DNA of 10,662 nt from an uncultured beta proteobacterium (GCA_903944255.1 CAJARE010000203.1:1-10662), one strand, 5' to 3'; numbered from the stretch's first letter, positions 1 to 7,348 are shown. Numbers and translations: made by a program. Notes: a model not told the origin generated them from the sequence alone.

Positions 1-1382
1 TGACCTTCAATCGCTGCAGCAGCTGCCATTGCTGGACTCACTAAATGTGTTCTACCACCATTACCCTGACGCCCTTCGAAATTTCGATTCGAAGTAGACG
101 CACAACGCTCTCCTGGCTCTAGACGATCAGCATTCATTGCTAAGCACATAGAGCATCCGGGCTCGCGCCACTCAAAACCAGCAGCTTTAAAAATCCGATC
201 TAAACCTTCACGTTCTGCCTGAGCTTTTACCAAGCCAGAGCCAGGAACAACTAAGGCTAACTTGACATTAGCAGCGACTTTTTTACCAAGGCGATCAACA
301 ACTTTGGCAGCAGCACGAATATCTTCAATCCGACTATTGGTACAAGAGCCAATAAAAACTTTATCGATTGCGATACTACTCAGGGGAGTATTGGGAATTA
401 GGTTCATATACTCCAAGGCGCGTTCCATAGCAGATCGCTTATTCGGATCACGCTCTTTTTCAGGATCAGGTACTCGATCACTAATTGAAAGCACCATTTC
501 TGGTGATGTACCCCAAGTCACTTGTGGATCAATTTCTTCTGCACGTAATTCAACTACTGCATCAAATTTTGCGTCTGCATCAGAATGTAAAGTTCTCCAA
601 TACTGCATGGCTTGCAGAAGAGCTGGGCCTTTCGGTGCATAAGGACGACCTTGAATGTATTCAATCGTGGTTTCATCAACTGCCACTAAGCCCGCACGTG
701 CACCAGCTTCAATTGCCATATTGCAAAGGGTCATGCGACCCTCCATGGATAAATTCCGGATCGCTTCTCCAGCAAATTCGATGGTGTAACCAGTACCGCC
801 AGCAGTCCCGATCTTGCCGATTACAGCAAGCACTATATCTTTAGCGGTAGAGCCTGGCTGTAAGCGACCATCGACTCGTACCAACATATTTTTACTCTTT
901 TTCATGAGCAATGTTTGGGTTGCCAACACATGCTCTACCTCAGAGGTACCAATTCCAAAAGCTAGGGCACCAAAAGCACCATGGGTACTAGTATGAGAAT
1001 CTCCGCACACCACCGTCATGCCAGGTAAAGTAGCGCCCTGCTCCGGCCCAATCACATGAACAATCCCTTGCCGGGTATCGTTCATTTTGTATTGGGTAAT
1101 ACCAAATGCATCGCAGTTTTGATCCAGGGTATCAACTTGTAACTTTGAAATAGGATCAGAAATACCTTCAGAGCGATCTGTTGTTGGCACATTGTGATCG
1201 GATACCGCCAAATTGGCGGAGATGCGCCAAACAGGACGGCCGGCCATATTCAAGCCCTCAAATGCTTGAGGACTGGTTACCTCATGGAGCAGCTGCCGGT
1301 CGATATAGATCGTGGCTGTGCCATCCTCTTCCGAGTAAACAATGTGGTCATCCCACAATTTGTCATAAAGAGTACGAGACAT
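1..1382 (-). CDS. leuC: 3-isopropylmalate dehydratase large subunit LeuC (3' end cut by window edge)
   Basis: Large subunit of isopropylmalate isomerase, which converts 2-isopropylmalate to 3-isopropylmalate in leucine synthesis together with LeuD. The reading frame is open from the ATG at 1382 to the left edge (460 full codons). The family is about 470 residues long, so only around ten C-terminal residues are missing. The N-terminus reads MSRTLYDKLWDDH, typical of LeuC. The three cysteines that bind the 4Fe-4S cluster are visible: Cys347 in GSCTNSR (bases 342-344), and Cys410 and Cys413 in EPGCSMC (bases 144-155). The VCGDSHTSTHGAFG segment is also present. The start lies 17 bases after the gltA stop with an AAGG ribosome site, and no terminator is seen between them, so leuC probably shares a transcript with gltA. 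leuD and leuB would be expected beyond the left edge. Certain as to family. Confidence 0.97.
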   Translation of the reverse strand, partial: MSRTLYDKLWDDHIVYSEEDGTATIYIDRQLLHEVTSPQAFEGLNMAGRPVWRISANLAVSDHNVPTTDRSEGISDPISKLQVDTLDQNCDAFGITQYKMNDTRQGIVHVIGPEQGATLPGMTVVCGDSHTSTHGAFGALAFGIGTSEVEHVLATQTLLMKKSKNMLVRVDGRLQPGSTAKDIVLAVIGKIGTAGGTGYTIEFAGEAIRNLSMEGRMTLCNMAIEAGARAGLVAVDETTIEYIQGRPYAPKGPALLQAMQYWRTLHSDADAKFDAVVELRAEEIDPQVTWGTSPEMVLSISDRVPDPEKERDPNKRSAMERALEYMNLIPNTPLSSIAIDKVFIGSCTNSRIEDIRAAAKVVDRLGKKVAANVKLALVVPGSGLVKAQAEREGLDRIFKAAGFEWREPGCSMCLAMNADRLEPGERCASTSNRNFEGRQGNGGRTHLVSPAMAAAAAIEG

Positions 1383-1399
1383 GAGCGGCCTTAAAACCT

Positions 1400-2713
1400 T
1401 TATTTACGAACAGAAATGTTTGGCACTTTACGTGAGGTTTCGCCAACGTATAACTGACGTGGACGACCAATCTTATACTCAGGATCAGTAATCATTTCTT
1501 CCCACTGAGCAATCCAACCCACTGTTCTTGCTAAGGCAAAAACACAGGTAAACATATCGGTAGGAATGCCAAGAGCACGTTGAACAATACCTGAGTAGAA
1601 GTCCACATTAGGATACAGCTTTCGGCTAACAAAGTATTCGTCTTCCAAGGCAATCTTCTCAAGAGTCATTGCCAACTTGAATAATGGGTCATCTTGCAGG
1701 CCTAGTTCATTTAAGACCTCATAGCATGTTTCACGCATTAATTTAGCGCGTGGGTCAAAGTTTTTATAAACACGATGTCCAAAGCCCATTAAGCGCACGC
1801 TAGAGTTCTTATCTTTTACCTGAGCAATGAATTCATGAATCTTATCTACGCCGCCTTGAGCTTGAATATCATTGAGCATTTGCAAACAAGCCTCGTTTGC
1901 ACCACCATGAGCTGGGCCCCAGAGGCAAGCGATACCAGCAGAGATCGCCGCAAAAGGATTGGTGCCGGAGGATCCGCATAAACGGACAGTAGAAGTAGAA
2001 GCATTTTGCTCATGGTCTGCATGCAAGATAAAAATGCGATCAAGAGCACGAACTAAAACTGGATTGACTTTGTACTCTTCACATGGGGTTGCAAACATCA
2101 TCCGCATGAAGTTAGCGGTATATGACAATGAATTATCTGGATAGATAAATGGCTGCCCTATGGAGTACTTATAAGACATGGCCACTAGAGTTGGCATCTT
2201 TGCCACTAAACGAATTTGAGCAACTTCACGTGCGTAAGGATCGCTGTAATCAATTTTGTCATGGTAGAACGCAGCCATTGCGCCAACCAATCCAGTGAGC
2301 ACTGACATTGGATGGGCATCACGACGAAAGCCTCGTAAGAAGAATTGCATCTGCTCATGAACCATGGTGTGATGAATGACCATTTGATCAAAGTCTTGCT
2401 TCTGCTTGGTATTCGGCAATTGACCATTAATCAATAGATAGCAAACTTCTAAGAAATCACAGTGATTCGCTAAGTCTTCAATGGGGTAGCCGCGATAGAG
2501 CAATTCACCCTTATCTCCATCGATATAGGTAATTTTGCTATTACATGATGCAGTAGATAGAAAGCCAGAATCGTAAGTAAACTTACCAGTTTGACCATAG
2601 AGCTTGCGTATGTCAATGACGTCAGGTCCTACAGACCCTTTGTAAATTGGCAAATCAATATCTGGGGTGCCATCCGAAAAGGAGAGTTTAGCCTTGATGT
2701 CCGATTCAATCAT
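1400..2713 (-). CDS. gltA: Citrate synthase, type II (hexameric)
   Basis: Condenses acetyl-CoA with oxaloacetate to give citrate, the entry step of the TCA cycle. The 437-residue length is normal for the Gram-negative type II enzyme, including its N-terminal extension (about residues 1-60) that in E. coli carries NADH control. Catalytic residues are visible: His269 in GPAHGGANE, His313 in MGFGHRVYKNFDPRAK and Asp371 in VDFYSGI. His231 and His234 lie in the conserved HADHEQNAST segment. The ATG is preceded by AAGGAT at a good distance. The gene lies 82 bases after sdhE and 17 bases before leuC, so it can be read as part of the sdh transcript, from its own promoter in the 82-base gap, or both. 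Intact, with no oddities. Confidence 0.98.
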   Translation of the reverse strand: MIESDIKAKLSFSDGTPDIDLPIYKGSVGPDVIDIRKLYGQTGKFTYDSGFLSTASCNSKITYIDGDKGELLYRGYPIEDLANHCDFLEVCYLLINGQLPNTKQKQDFDQMVIHHTMVHEQMQFFLRGFRRDAHPMSVLTGLVGAMAAFYHDKIDYSDPYAREVAQIRLVAKMPTLVAMSYKYSIGQPFIYPDNSLSYTANFMRMMFATPCEEYKVNPVLVRALDRIFILHADHEQNASTSTVRLCGSSGTNPFAAISAGIACLWGPAHGGANEACLQMLNDIQAQGGVDKIHEFIAQVKDKNSSVRLMGFGHRVYKNFDPRAKLMRETCYEVLNELGLQDDPLFKLAMTLEKIALEDEYFVSRKLYPNVDFYSGIVQRALGIPTDMFTCVFALARTVGWIAQWEEMITDPEYKIGRPRQLYVGETSRKVPNISVRK

Positions 2714-2742
2714 TTCTAATCCTTAGTCATTCAAAATTATGA

Positions 2743-2772
2743 TTAATACACTATTCGATCACATACTAACAA
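2743..2772 (-). promoter_or_regulatory. Possible weak promoter for gltA
   Basis: In the 82-base gap between sdhE and gltA, the minus strand reads TTGTTA (2767-2772), 18 bases, then TATTAA (2743-2748). Each box matches the sigma-70 consensus at about four of six positions, and the gap is very AT-rich. It would let gltA and leuC be transcribed apart from sdh. The match is modest and could be chance in AT-rich DNA. Confidence 0.3.
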
Positions 2773-2780
2773 TATAACTA

Positions 2781-2793
2781 CAGCAAAATGCTG
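2781..2793. repeat. Short inverted repeat just after the sdhE stop
   Basis: Perfect 5-bp arms CAGCA and TGCTG flank a 3-base loop, two bases past the sdhE stop codon. There is no run of T after it, so it does not look like a terminator. It could be a small intercistronic hairpin that shields the upstream mRNA end, or chance. Confidence 0.3.
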
Positions 2794-2795
2794 AT

Positions 2796-3065
2796 TTATT
2801 TCTCTCTCAGCCTTTGTAAAACCGCCTTGAAGGAGTCAGAATGCATCTCCTTTTCCAGCCCTACTACAGAATCTTTGCGCCCAATTAATAAATCCATTAG
2901 ATCATTGTCATCCAAGGCCAATAACTGGCTTAACACTTTTCCATCTTCTGCGCTAATCTGAGCGCCATAACGCTCAAAGAAACGTTGCAGAATTAAATCA
3001 TTCTCTAACAGGCCCCTACGGGCGTCGCTCTTTAAGCGATATAACTCTGCATTACTGAGGGTCAT
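2796..3065 (-). CDS. sdhE: FAD assembly factor SdhE (YgfY/DUF339 family)
   Basis: Small cytoplasmic factor that promotes covalent attachment of FAD to SdhA. It has 89 residues, typical of the family, and is predicted to be all-helical. The family signature is seen near residues 16-22 as RRGLLEND, equivalent to the conserved RRGxxE motif needed for flavinylation, followed by a hydrophobic and aromatic stretch, FFERYG. The ATG overlaps the sdhB stop by four bases (ATGA), so translation is very likely coupled to sdhB. Placement directly behind the sdh structural genes fits its role. Acidic and leucine-rich sequence near residues 45-60 (LLALDDNDLMDLL) is also characteristic. Confidence 0.95.
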   Translation of the reverse strand: MTLSNAELYRLKSDARRGLLENDLILQRFFERYGAQISAEDGKVLSQLLALDDNDLMDLLIGRKDSVVGLEKEMHSDSFKAVLQRLREK

Positions 3066-3766
3066 ACCGCCCTACGAACCATTAGCTCCTTGATCTTGCC
3101 AATCGCCTTTGTTGGATTCAAATGCTTAGGACATACATCAACGCAGTTCATGATGGTATGACAACGGAACAGGCGATAAGGATCTTCCAGATTATCTAAA
3201 CGCTGCGCAGTTTCTTCGTCACGGCTATCTGCAATAAAACGATAGGCTTGCAATAAGCCAGCTGGACCAACGAACTTATCGGGGTTCCACCAGAAAGATG
3301 GGCATGCAGTTGAGCAGGATGCACACAAGATGCACTCATACAAACCATTTAACTCTTCACGCTCTTCAGGACTCTGAAGGCGCTCTTTTTCTGGAGGTGG
3401 ATTGTCATTTACCAGGTATGGCTTGATAGATAAATATTGCTTGAAGAACAAAGTCATATCAACAATCAAATCACGTACTACTGGCAACCCAGGCAATGGG
3501 CGCAAGGTAATCACTTTAGGCAAGGTCAACATGTTAGTCAAACAAGCCAAGCCATTCTTACCGTTAATGTTCATCGCATCTGAACCGCACACGCCTTCAC
3601 GACATGAACGACGATAAGAAATCGTTTCATCTTGCTTTTTTAATGAAATCAAAGCGTCTAACAACATCCGCTCCCCAGTCAATTCAAGCTCATAACGCTC
3701 CATGCGCGGAGCGGCATCGACATCTGGATCGTAGCGGTAAATTTCAAATACACGAATATCACTCAT
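3062..3766 (-). CDS. sdhB: Succinate dehydrogenase iron-sulfur subunit SdhB
   Basis: Carries electrons from the SdhA flavin to ubiquinone at the membrane anchor. The 234 residues match the family. An N-terminal ferredoxin-type domain binds the 2Fe-2S cluster with Cys55, Cys60 and Cys75, with Asp63 in the fourth ligand position as in the E. coli protein. The C-terminal domain has Cys145, Cys148, Cys151 and Cys212 for the 4Fe-4S cluster, and Cys155, Cys202 and Cys208 for the 3Fe-4S cluster, by alignment with the E. coli pattern. The start is 17 bases after the sdhA stop. The ribosome site is purine-rich (GAAGAGAAA) rather than a clear AGGAGG, which suggests translation may depend partly on the upstream gene. 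Complete and apparently functional. Confidence 0.98.
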   Translation of the reverse strand: MSDIRVFEIYRYDPDVDAAPRMERYELELTGERMLLDALISLKKQDETISYRRSCREGVCGSDAMNINGKNGLACLTNMLTLPKVITLRPLPGLPVVRDLIVDMTLFFKQYLSIKPYLVNDNPPPEKERLQSPEEREELNGLYECILCASCSTACPSFWWNPDKFVGPAGLLQAYRFIADSRDEETAQRLDNLEDPYRLFRCHTIMNCVDVCPKHLNPTKAIGKIKELMVRRAV

Positions 3767-3783
3767 TTTCTATTTCTCTTCGC

Positions 3784-5562
3784 TTAGAAAGTACGTTCTT
3801 TAGGAGGGAAGGACTCAACAGTCAAAGGCTGTAATACCACTGGCTTGTAATCGAGCTTATTTCCTTCGCTATACCAAAGGGTATGCTTCATCCAGTGCTC
3901 ATCATCGCGATGCTGATGGTCATCATGTGAATGTGCACCACGACTCTCTTTGCGAGCAGCCGCAGAGATCATGGTGGCATTTGCAGTCTCAACCAGGTTA
4001 GCAACCTCTAAGGCCTCAATGCGAGCTGTATTGAAAATCTGAGATTTGTCTTTTAACCACAGATGATTTGCACGCTCTGTCAATTTCGCCATTTGACGAA
4101 CGCCTTCATCCATTAACTCTTGGTTACGGAATACGCCAGCATATTTCTGCATCGTCTTACGAATGTCATTTGCTACATCTTGCGCATATTCACCAGAAGT
4201 AGAGTTATCTAACTTCGCAATACGTTCCAATGTCTGTTGACCAGCATTGTGCGGCAGCGGCTTAAACTCACGATTCTTAAGGCCTAAATTGACAATGTGA
4301 TTGCCTGCGGCACGACCAAACACTAAGAGGTCCAGTAAGGAGTTAGTGCCCAAGCGATTTGCACCATGCACAGAAACACATGAGCACTCACCAATTGCGT
4401 ACAAACCATTCACCACTTCATTGGGTTTACCGTTTCCTGGTACAACCACTTGACCATTGATGTTAGTTGGGATACCGCCCATCTGATAGTGGATTGTTGG
4501 CACAACAGGGATCGGCTCTTTAGTCACGTCCACATTGGCAAAATTAATACCGATCTCATATACCGAAGGTAGACGCTTCATGATGGTCTCAGCACCAATG
4601 TGGGTTAAATCAAGTACCACATAGTCACCATTAGGGCCACATCCGCGCCCTTCTTTAATTTCTTGATCCATACAGCGGGATACAAAATCACGTGGTGCCA
4701 AATCTTTATAAGTTGGTGCGTAGCGCTCCATAAAACGCTCACCGTCTTTATTGCGCAAAATACCGCCTTCGCCACGGCAACCTTCCGTCAATAAGACACC
4801 AGCGCCGGCAACACCGGTTGGATGAAATTGCCAGAACTCCATATCTTCCAATGGAATACCCGCGCGCGCTGCCAGTCCCATACCGTCGCCGGTATTAATG
4901 AACGCATTAGTAGAGGCATCCCAAATACGGCCTGCACCACCAGTAGCCAACATCACAATCTTGGCTTCCAAAATATAGATCTGGCCTGTTTCCATTTCGA
5001 GTGCAGTAACACCCACTACATCACCTGCATCATCACGAATTAAATCTAAGGCCAACCATTCCACAAAGAAATTGGCTTTAGCGCGAACATTACGTTGATA
5101 TAAGGTATGCAGCATTGCATGACCAGTTCGGTCGGCAGCAGCGCAAGCACGTTGAACAGGCTTTTCACCATAGTTTGCTGTGTGACCACCAAATGGACGT
5201 TGATAAATAGTGCCATCTGGGTTGCGATCAAAAGGCATTCCAAAGTGCTCTAACTCATAAACTACTTTTGGAGCTTCACGACACATAAACTCGATCACGT
5301 CCTGGTCGCCTAACCAGTCAGAACCTTTGATAGTGTCATAGAAGTGATAGTGCCAATTATCTTCACTCATGTTGCCCAATGAAGCACCAATACCGCCTTG
5401 CGCAGCAACAGTATGTGAGCGTGTTGGGAATACTTTTGTTAATACAGCAACATTTAAGCCTGCTTCTGCTAACTGCAATGAAGCGCGCATACCTGAACCA
5501 CCCGCACCAACAATCACCGCATCAAAACGGCGACGTGGTAATGATTTTTGAATCGCAGTCAT
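3784..5562 (-). CDS. sdhA: Succinate dehydrogenase flavoprotein subunit SdhA
   Basis: Catalytic subunit that oxidises succinate to fumarate on the cytoplasmic face of complex II. I place the start at the ATG at 5562 (592 residues, MTAIQKSLPRRRFD), not the longer in-frame ATG at 5604. The shorter form has GGAAAG nine bases upstream, leaves a 4-base gap after sdhD, and matches usual family length, while the longer one would overlap sdhD by 38 bases. Visible features are the FAD-binding GAGGSG at residues 19-24, the flavin-linked His50 in RSHTVAAQGG, the substrate region HPTGVAGAG...EGCRGEGG, the catalytic arginine in LAPRDFVSR, the histidine in TIHYQMGG, and the GANRLGTNSLLD flavin loop. The C-terminal segment HSHDDHQHRDDEHW is histidine-rich, a mild variation on a region that is usually acidic. 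Confidence 0.98.
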   Translation of the reverse strand: MTAIQKSLPRRRFDAVIVGAGGSGMRASLQLAEAGLNVAVLTKVFPTRSHTVAAQGGIGASLGNMSEDNWHYHFYDTIKGSDWLGDQDVIEFMCREAPKVVYELEHFGMPFDRNPDGTIYQRPFGGHTANYGEKPVQRACAAADRTGHAMLHTLYQRNVRAKANFFVEWLALDLIRDDAGDVVGVTALEMETGQIYILEAKIVMLATGGAGRIWDASTNAFINTGDGMGLAARAGIPLEDMEFWQFHPTGVAGAGVLLTEGCRGEGGILRNKDGERFMERYAPTYKDLAPRDFVSRCMDQEIKEGRGCGPNGDYVVLDLTHIGAETIMKRLPSVYEIGINFANVDVTKEPIPVVPTIHYQMGGIPTNINGQVVVPGNGKPNEVVNGLYAIGECSCVSVHGANRLGTNSLLDLLVFGRAAGNHIVNLGLKNREFKPLPHNAGQQTLERIAKLDNSTSGEYAQDVANDIRKTMQKYAGVFRNQELMDEGVRQMAKLTERANHLWLKDKSQIFNTARIEALEVANLVETANATMISAAARKESRGAHSHDDHQHRDDEHWMKHTLWYSEGNKLDYKPVVLQPLTVESFPPKERTF

Positions 5563-5566
5563 CGAA

Positions 5567-5932
5567 TTACACTTTCCACAAAATTTGAACGGCATAGGCA
5601 GCACACGCTACCAGGTACAAAACTGTTAACACTTGAAGTGTTAAACGAATGCTGACGGGCTTGATGTAATCCATCCAGATGTCGCGCACACCGATCCAGG
5701 CGTGATAGAACAAACTGAATAAAGCCAAAAATGTTAAAAGTTTCATGAACTGATTACTAAATAATCCAGCCCAACCTTCATAAGTTGCGCTGCCAGTAAT
5801 GCAATAGTCCACTAACAATACGATCGTAAATACCACCATCACAATGGCGGTTACGCGTTGAATAATCCATTCCTTAAGACCGTAGTGAGCCCCTACAACT
5901 AAGCGTTTTGGTCCGATGTGATAAATAGGCAT
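5567..5932 (-). CDS. sdhD: Succinate dehydrogenase membrane anchor SdhD
   Basis: Small membrane subunit that, with SdhC, binds haem b and the ubiquinone site. It has 121 residues with three predicted membrane helices at about 24-44, 61-81 and 96-118. His77 in FYHAWIGVRD is the likely haem ligand. Asp88-Tyr89 in WMDYIKP correspond to the Asp-Tyr pair at the quinone site of E. coli SdhD. A strong AAGGAAA ribosome site lies four bases before the ATG, 24 bases after sdhC. The end of the gene carries the ribosome site of sdhA. Confidence 0.96.
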   Translation of the reverse strand: MPIYHIGPKRLVVGAHYGLKEWIIQRVTAIVMVVFTIVLLVDYCITGSATYEGWAGLFSNQFMKLLTFLALFSLFYHAWIGVRDIWMDYIKPVSIRLTLQVLTVLYLVACAAYAVQILWKV

Positions 5933-5956
5933 GTAATTTCCTTAAATGATTTTCGC

Positions 5957-6376
5957 TTAGTACAGACCGAACATTTTGAGGCCGACTATTGCAGTCAAAG
6001 CCAAGCCCAAAAACAGCACAAACTTTGCTGAGCGATTCGCTTCTGACTTATCTACTCCGATTTCTAGATCGAGTAAGAGGTAGCGGATACCGGCACAGAA
6101 GTGGTGCAAGAAGGACCAAATCAAACCTAGACAAATTATTTTTACCCAAATATTGCTGGTAAAGGCCTGGAACTTTTGATAACTCATTTCAGAGGCAAGA
6201 CTCTGATCGAAAAGATACAAAATGAAAGGCAATAAGAGGAACAAGGCTGCTCCGCTAATGCGGTGAAGAATTGAAACTTTGCCGGCCCATGGGAGGCGAT
6301 ATTTAATTAACTGCGCTAGACCAATGTTTCGGTAAACGGGTCTATCTTTTTTTACGTCTTGCTGTGCATCAACCAT
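5957..6376 (-). CDS. sdhC: Succinate dehydrogenase cytochrome b556 subunit SdhC
   Basis: First gene of the sdh operon and second membrane anchor of complex II. I choose the ATG at 6376 (139 residues, MVDAQQDVKKDRP); a TTG at 6388 would add four residues but is only a base or so from the nearest purine run. The signature SILHRISG at residues 35-42 supplies the serine and arginine that line the quinone pocket. His92 in LHHFCAGIR matches the haem ligand position of SdhC. Three membrane helices are predicted, at about 42-60, 76-98 and 117-136. The ribosome site is poor: the nearest candidate is AAAG, 13 bases upstream. The leader also contains CCTCC, so initiation may be weak or controlled. Confidence 0.95.
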   Translation of the reverse strand: MVDAQQDVKKDRPVYRNIGLAQLIKYRLPWAGKVSILHRISGAALFLLLPFILYLFDQSLASEMSYQKFQAFTSNIWVKIICLGLIWSFLHHFCAGIRYLLLDLEIGVDKSEANRSAKFVLFLGLALTAIVGLKMFGLY

Positions 6377-6415
6377 GGGTAATATCAATCTTTAGGTGGA
6401 GGTTCAGTATGATTT

Positions 6416-6430
6416 TGTTGTAACGCAACA
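6416..6430. repeat. Inverted repeat in the sdhC leader, possible operator or hairpin
   Basis: Perfect 5-bp arms TGTTG and CAACA are separated by five bases, about 40 bases before the sdhC start. It lies downstream of the TATAAA candidates, where a repressor site or leader hairpin could act. The arms are short and the site differs from the palindrome upstream of gntR, so it may be chance. Confidence 0.3.
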
Positions 6431-6463
6431 TATTCTATTGGAAACCTTGGGAGCATTGGGGAT

Positions 6464-6481
6464 TTTATAGGGTTTATAGGG
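6464..6481. repeat. Tandem 9-bp direct repeat (TTTATAGGG twice) upstream of sdhC
   Basis: Two perfect adjacent copies of a 9-base unit. Read toward sdhC they give CCCTATAAA twice, duplicating a -10-like box nine bases apart. Either both serve as alternative -10 elements or this is a small slippage duplication in a promoter. The repeat itself is certain; its role is not. Confidence 0.6.
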
Positions 6482-6532
6482 TCTAAATACTGGTTTTCAC
6501 TGATAAAGCTGCTTCAATTTATGCGGATAAGA

Positions 6533-7270
6533 TCAGTTCAATTTGTTCTCATAATGTTGCTTAGAAGTGTCGTATCTAGCATGCCGAATTTCCACTGGTT
6601 TGTTTCCATAGGTAAAAGCTACCCTCTCAGCCGAAAGTAATGGCGCACCTAAGCTTAGCTGGAGGTGGGCTGCCAAGCTCTCATCAGCTGCAATCGCCTT
6701 AATCTTTTCTTCTGCACGCACCATATGAGTTGCATGCTTGCTTTCATAAAAGGCATACATAGGGCCATGCCATTCATTTAACGTTTCTAAGCTCAATCCC
6801 TTGAAACGGGAGCTAGGAAGCCAAATCTCTTCAAAAACAATCGGTTTTCCATCAAAACTCTGGATCCGGTCAATATGAATAATGGAATCACCAGCCTTCA
6901 ATTTAAGCAAATTGGCAATATAGGCGTTAGCCTTCACCCTTTCGCAAACTAAAAACTGGTTGGTATGGTGAAACTTTTCCCCAGAATCAGGGGCTAAGCG
7001 TAAAAAGCGGAACTGCCAAACATCTTCCTGATGGGTTGCAACAAAGGTACCTTTGCCCTGGCGTCTGACTAATAAATTTTCTGCCGCCAATTCATCAATC
7101 GCCTTGCGAACAGTCCCCTGACTCACGGCATAACGGGCTGCAAGCTCGATTTCACTTGGGATGGCAGCACCCGGCAGCCACTCTGAGGCTTGTAGGCTGG
7201 TCAAAATCATCGCCTTAATCTGTTGATACAGAGGGCTAAATGCTGGAACGGACAGACTTACTTCTGACAA
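6533..7270 (-). CDS. GntR-family (HutC subfamily) transcriptional regulator
   Basis: DNA-binding regulator of 245 residues. An N-terminal winged helix-turn-helix (about residues 13-78) contains the GntR signature IPSEIELAARYAVSQGTVRKAIDEL and ends in RRQGKGTFVA. A UTRA ligand-binding domain follows (about residues 100-238), with the typical EEIWLP strand in the middle and ERVAFTYGNKPVEIRHARY near the end; such domains bind small acids, sugars or histidine derivatives. The start is probably the TTG at 7270: GGAG sits five bases upstream and the sequence from residue 11 (FSPLYQQIK) aligns with the usual start of the fold. No in-frame ATG lies nearby upstream. Position between mdh and the sdh operon suggests control of TCA-cycle genes, with a TCA-related acid as effector. 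That role is inferred from context, and the effector is unknown. Confidence 0.9.
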   Translation of the reverse strand: MSEVSLSVPAFSPLYQQIKAMILTSLQASEWLPGAAIPSEIELAARYAVSQGTVRKAIDELAAENLLVRRQGKGTFVATHQEDVWQFRFLRLAPDSGEKFHHTNQFLVCERVKANAYIANLLKLKAGDSIIHIDRIQSFDGKPIVFEEIWLPSSRFKGLSLETLNEWHGPMYAFYESKHATHMVRAEEKIKAIAADESLAAHLQLSLGAPLLSAERVAFTYGNKPVEIRHARYDTSKQHYENKLN

Positions 7271-7317
7271 ATCAACTCCATGACAGAGATCTATTAGATA
7301 AAATTAGCTTAATTCTA

Positions 7318-7331
7318 GTCTTATATAAGAC
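7318..7331. promoter_or_regulatory. Perfect 14-bp palindrome, candidate GntR operator
   Basis: GTCTTATATAAGAC reads identically on both strands. It begins with GT and ends with AC around a TA-rich centre, as GntR-family operators tend to do. It covers the predicted -10 box of gntR and ends four bases before the predicted -35 box of mdh. Binding there would block gntR transcription and could also alter mdh. Assignment to this regulator is inference from position and symmetry. Confidence 0.65.
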
Positions 7332-7348
7332 ACCATTGACAGTGTAAA
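7320..7348 (-). promoter_or_regulatory. Predicted gntR promoter
   Basis: On the minus strand, TTTACA (7343-7348) and TATAAG (7320-7325) are separated by exactly 17 bases. Each matches five of six sigma-70 consensus positions. The expected transcription start near 7313 leaves a leader of about 43 bases before the TTG. The -10 box lies inside the 14-bp palindrome, which suggests autorepression. Confidence 0.6.

Larger units (their letters stand above)
6377..6532 (-). promoter_or_regulatory. sdh operon upstream region, probable promoter area
   Basis: This 156-base gap between the gntR stop and sdhC is the best place for the main sdh promoter. Two TATAAA sequences on the minus strand (6464-6469 and 6473-6478) look like -10 boxes, but neither has a convincing -35 box at 16-18 bases, which would fit a promoter needing an activator. 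A loose inverted repeat, ACTGAT (6499-6504) and ATCAGT (6532-6537), spans the gntR stop. It lacks a T-run, so read-through from gntR cannot be excluded. I see no gene here and no copy of the palindrome found upstream of gntR. Confidence 0.45.

Noticed and set aside
262..996. Plus-strand open frames of 126, 119 and 60 codons
   Set aside because: They lie wholly antisense to leuC, whose frame carries the conserved cysteine motifs, and their translations show no recognisable domain.
2781..2793. Terminator between sdhE and gltA
   Set aside because: The hairpin has only a 5-bp stem and no T-run on either strand. It is kept only as a short inverted repeat.
4822..5588. Plus-strand frames of 60-73 codons inside sdhA
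   Set aside because: They are antisense shadows of a highly conserved gene, with no ribosome sites or domains of note.
5563..5604. Longer SdhA start at an ATG at 5604, adding 14 residues
   Set aside because: It would overlap sdhD by 38 bases and add a cysteine-containing extension unlike the family. The ATG at 5562 has a GGAAAG site and gives normal length.
6377..6388. TTG start adding four residues to SdhC
   Set aside because: The nearest purine run is too close to this TTG to serve as a ribosome site. The ATG at 6376 gives a normal N-terminus, although its ribosome site is also weak.
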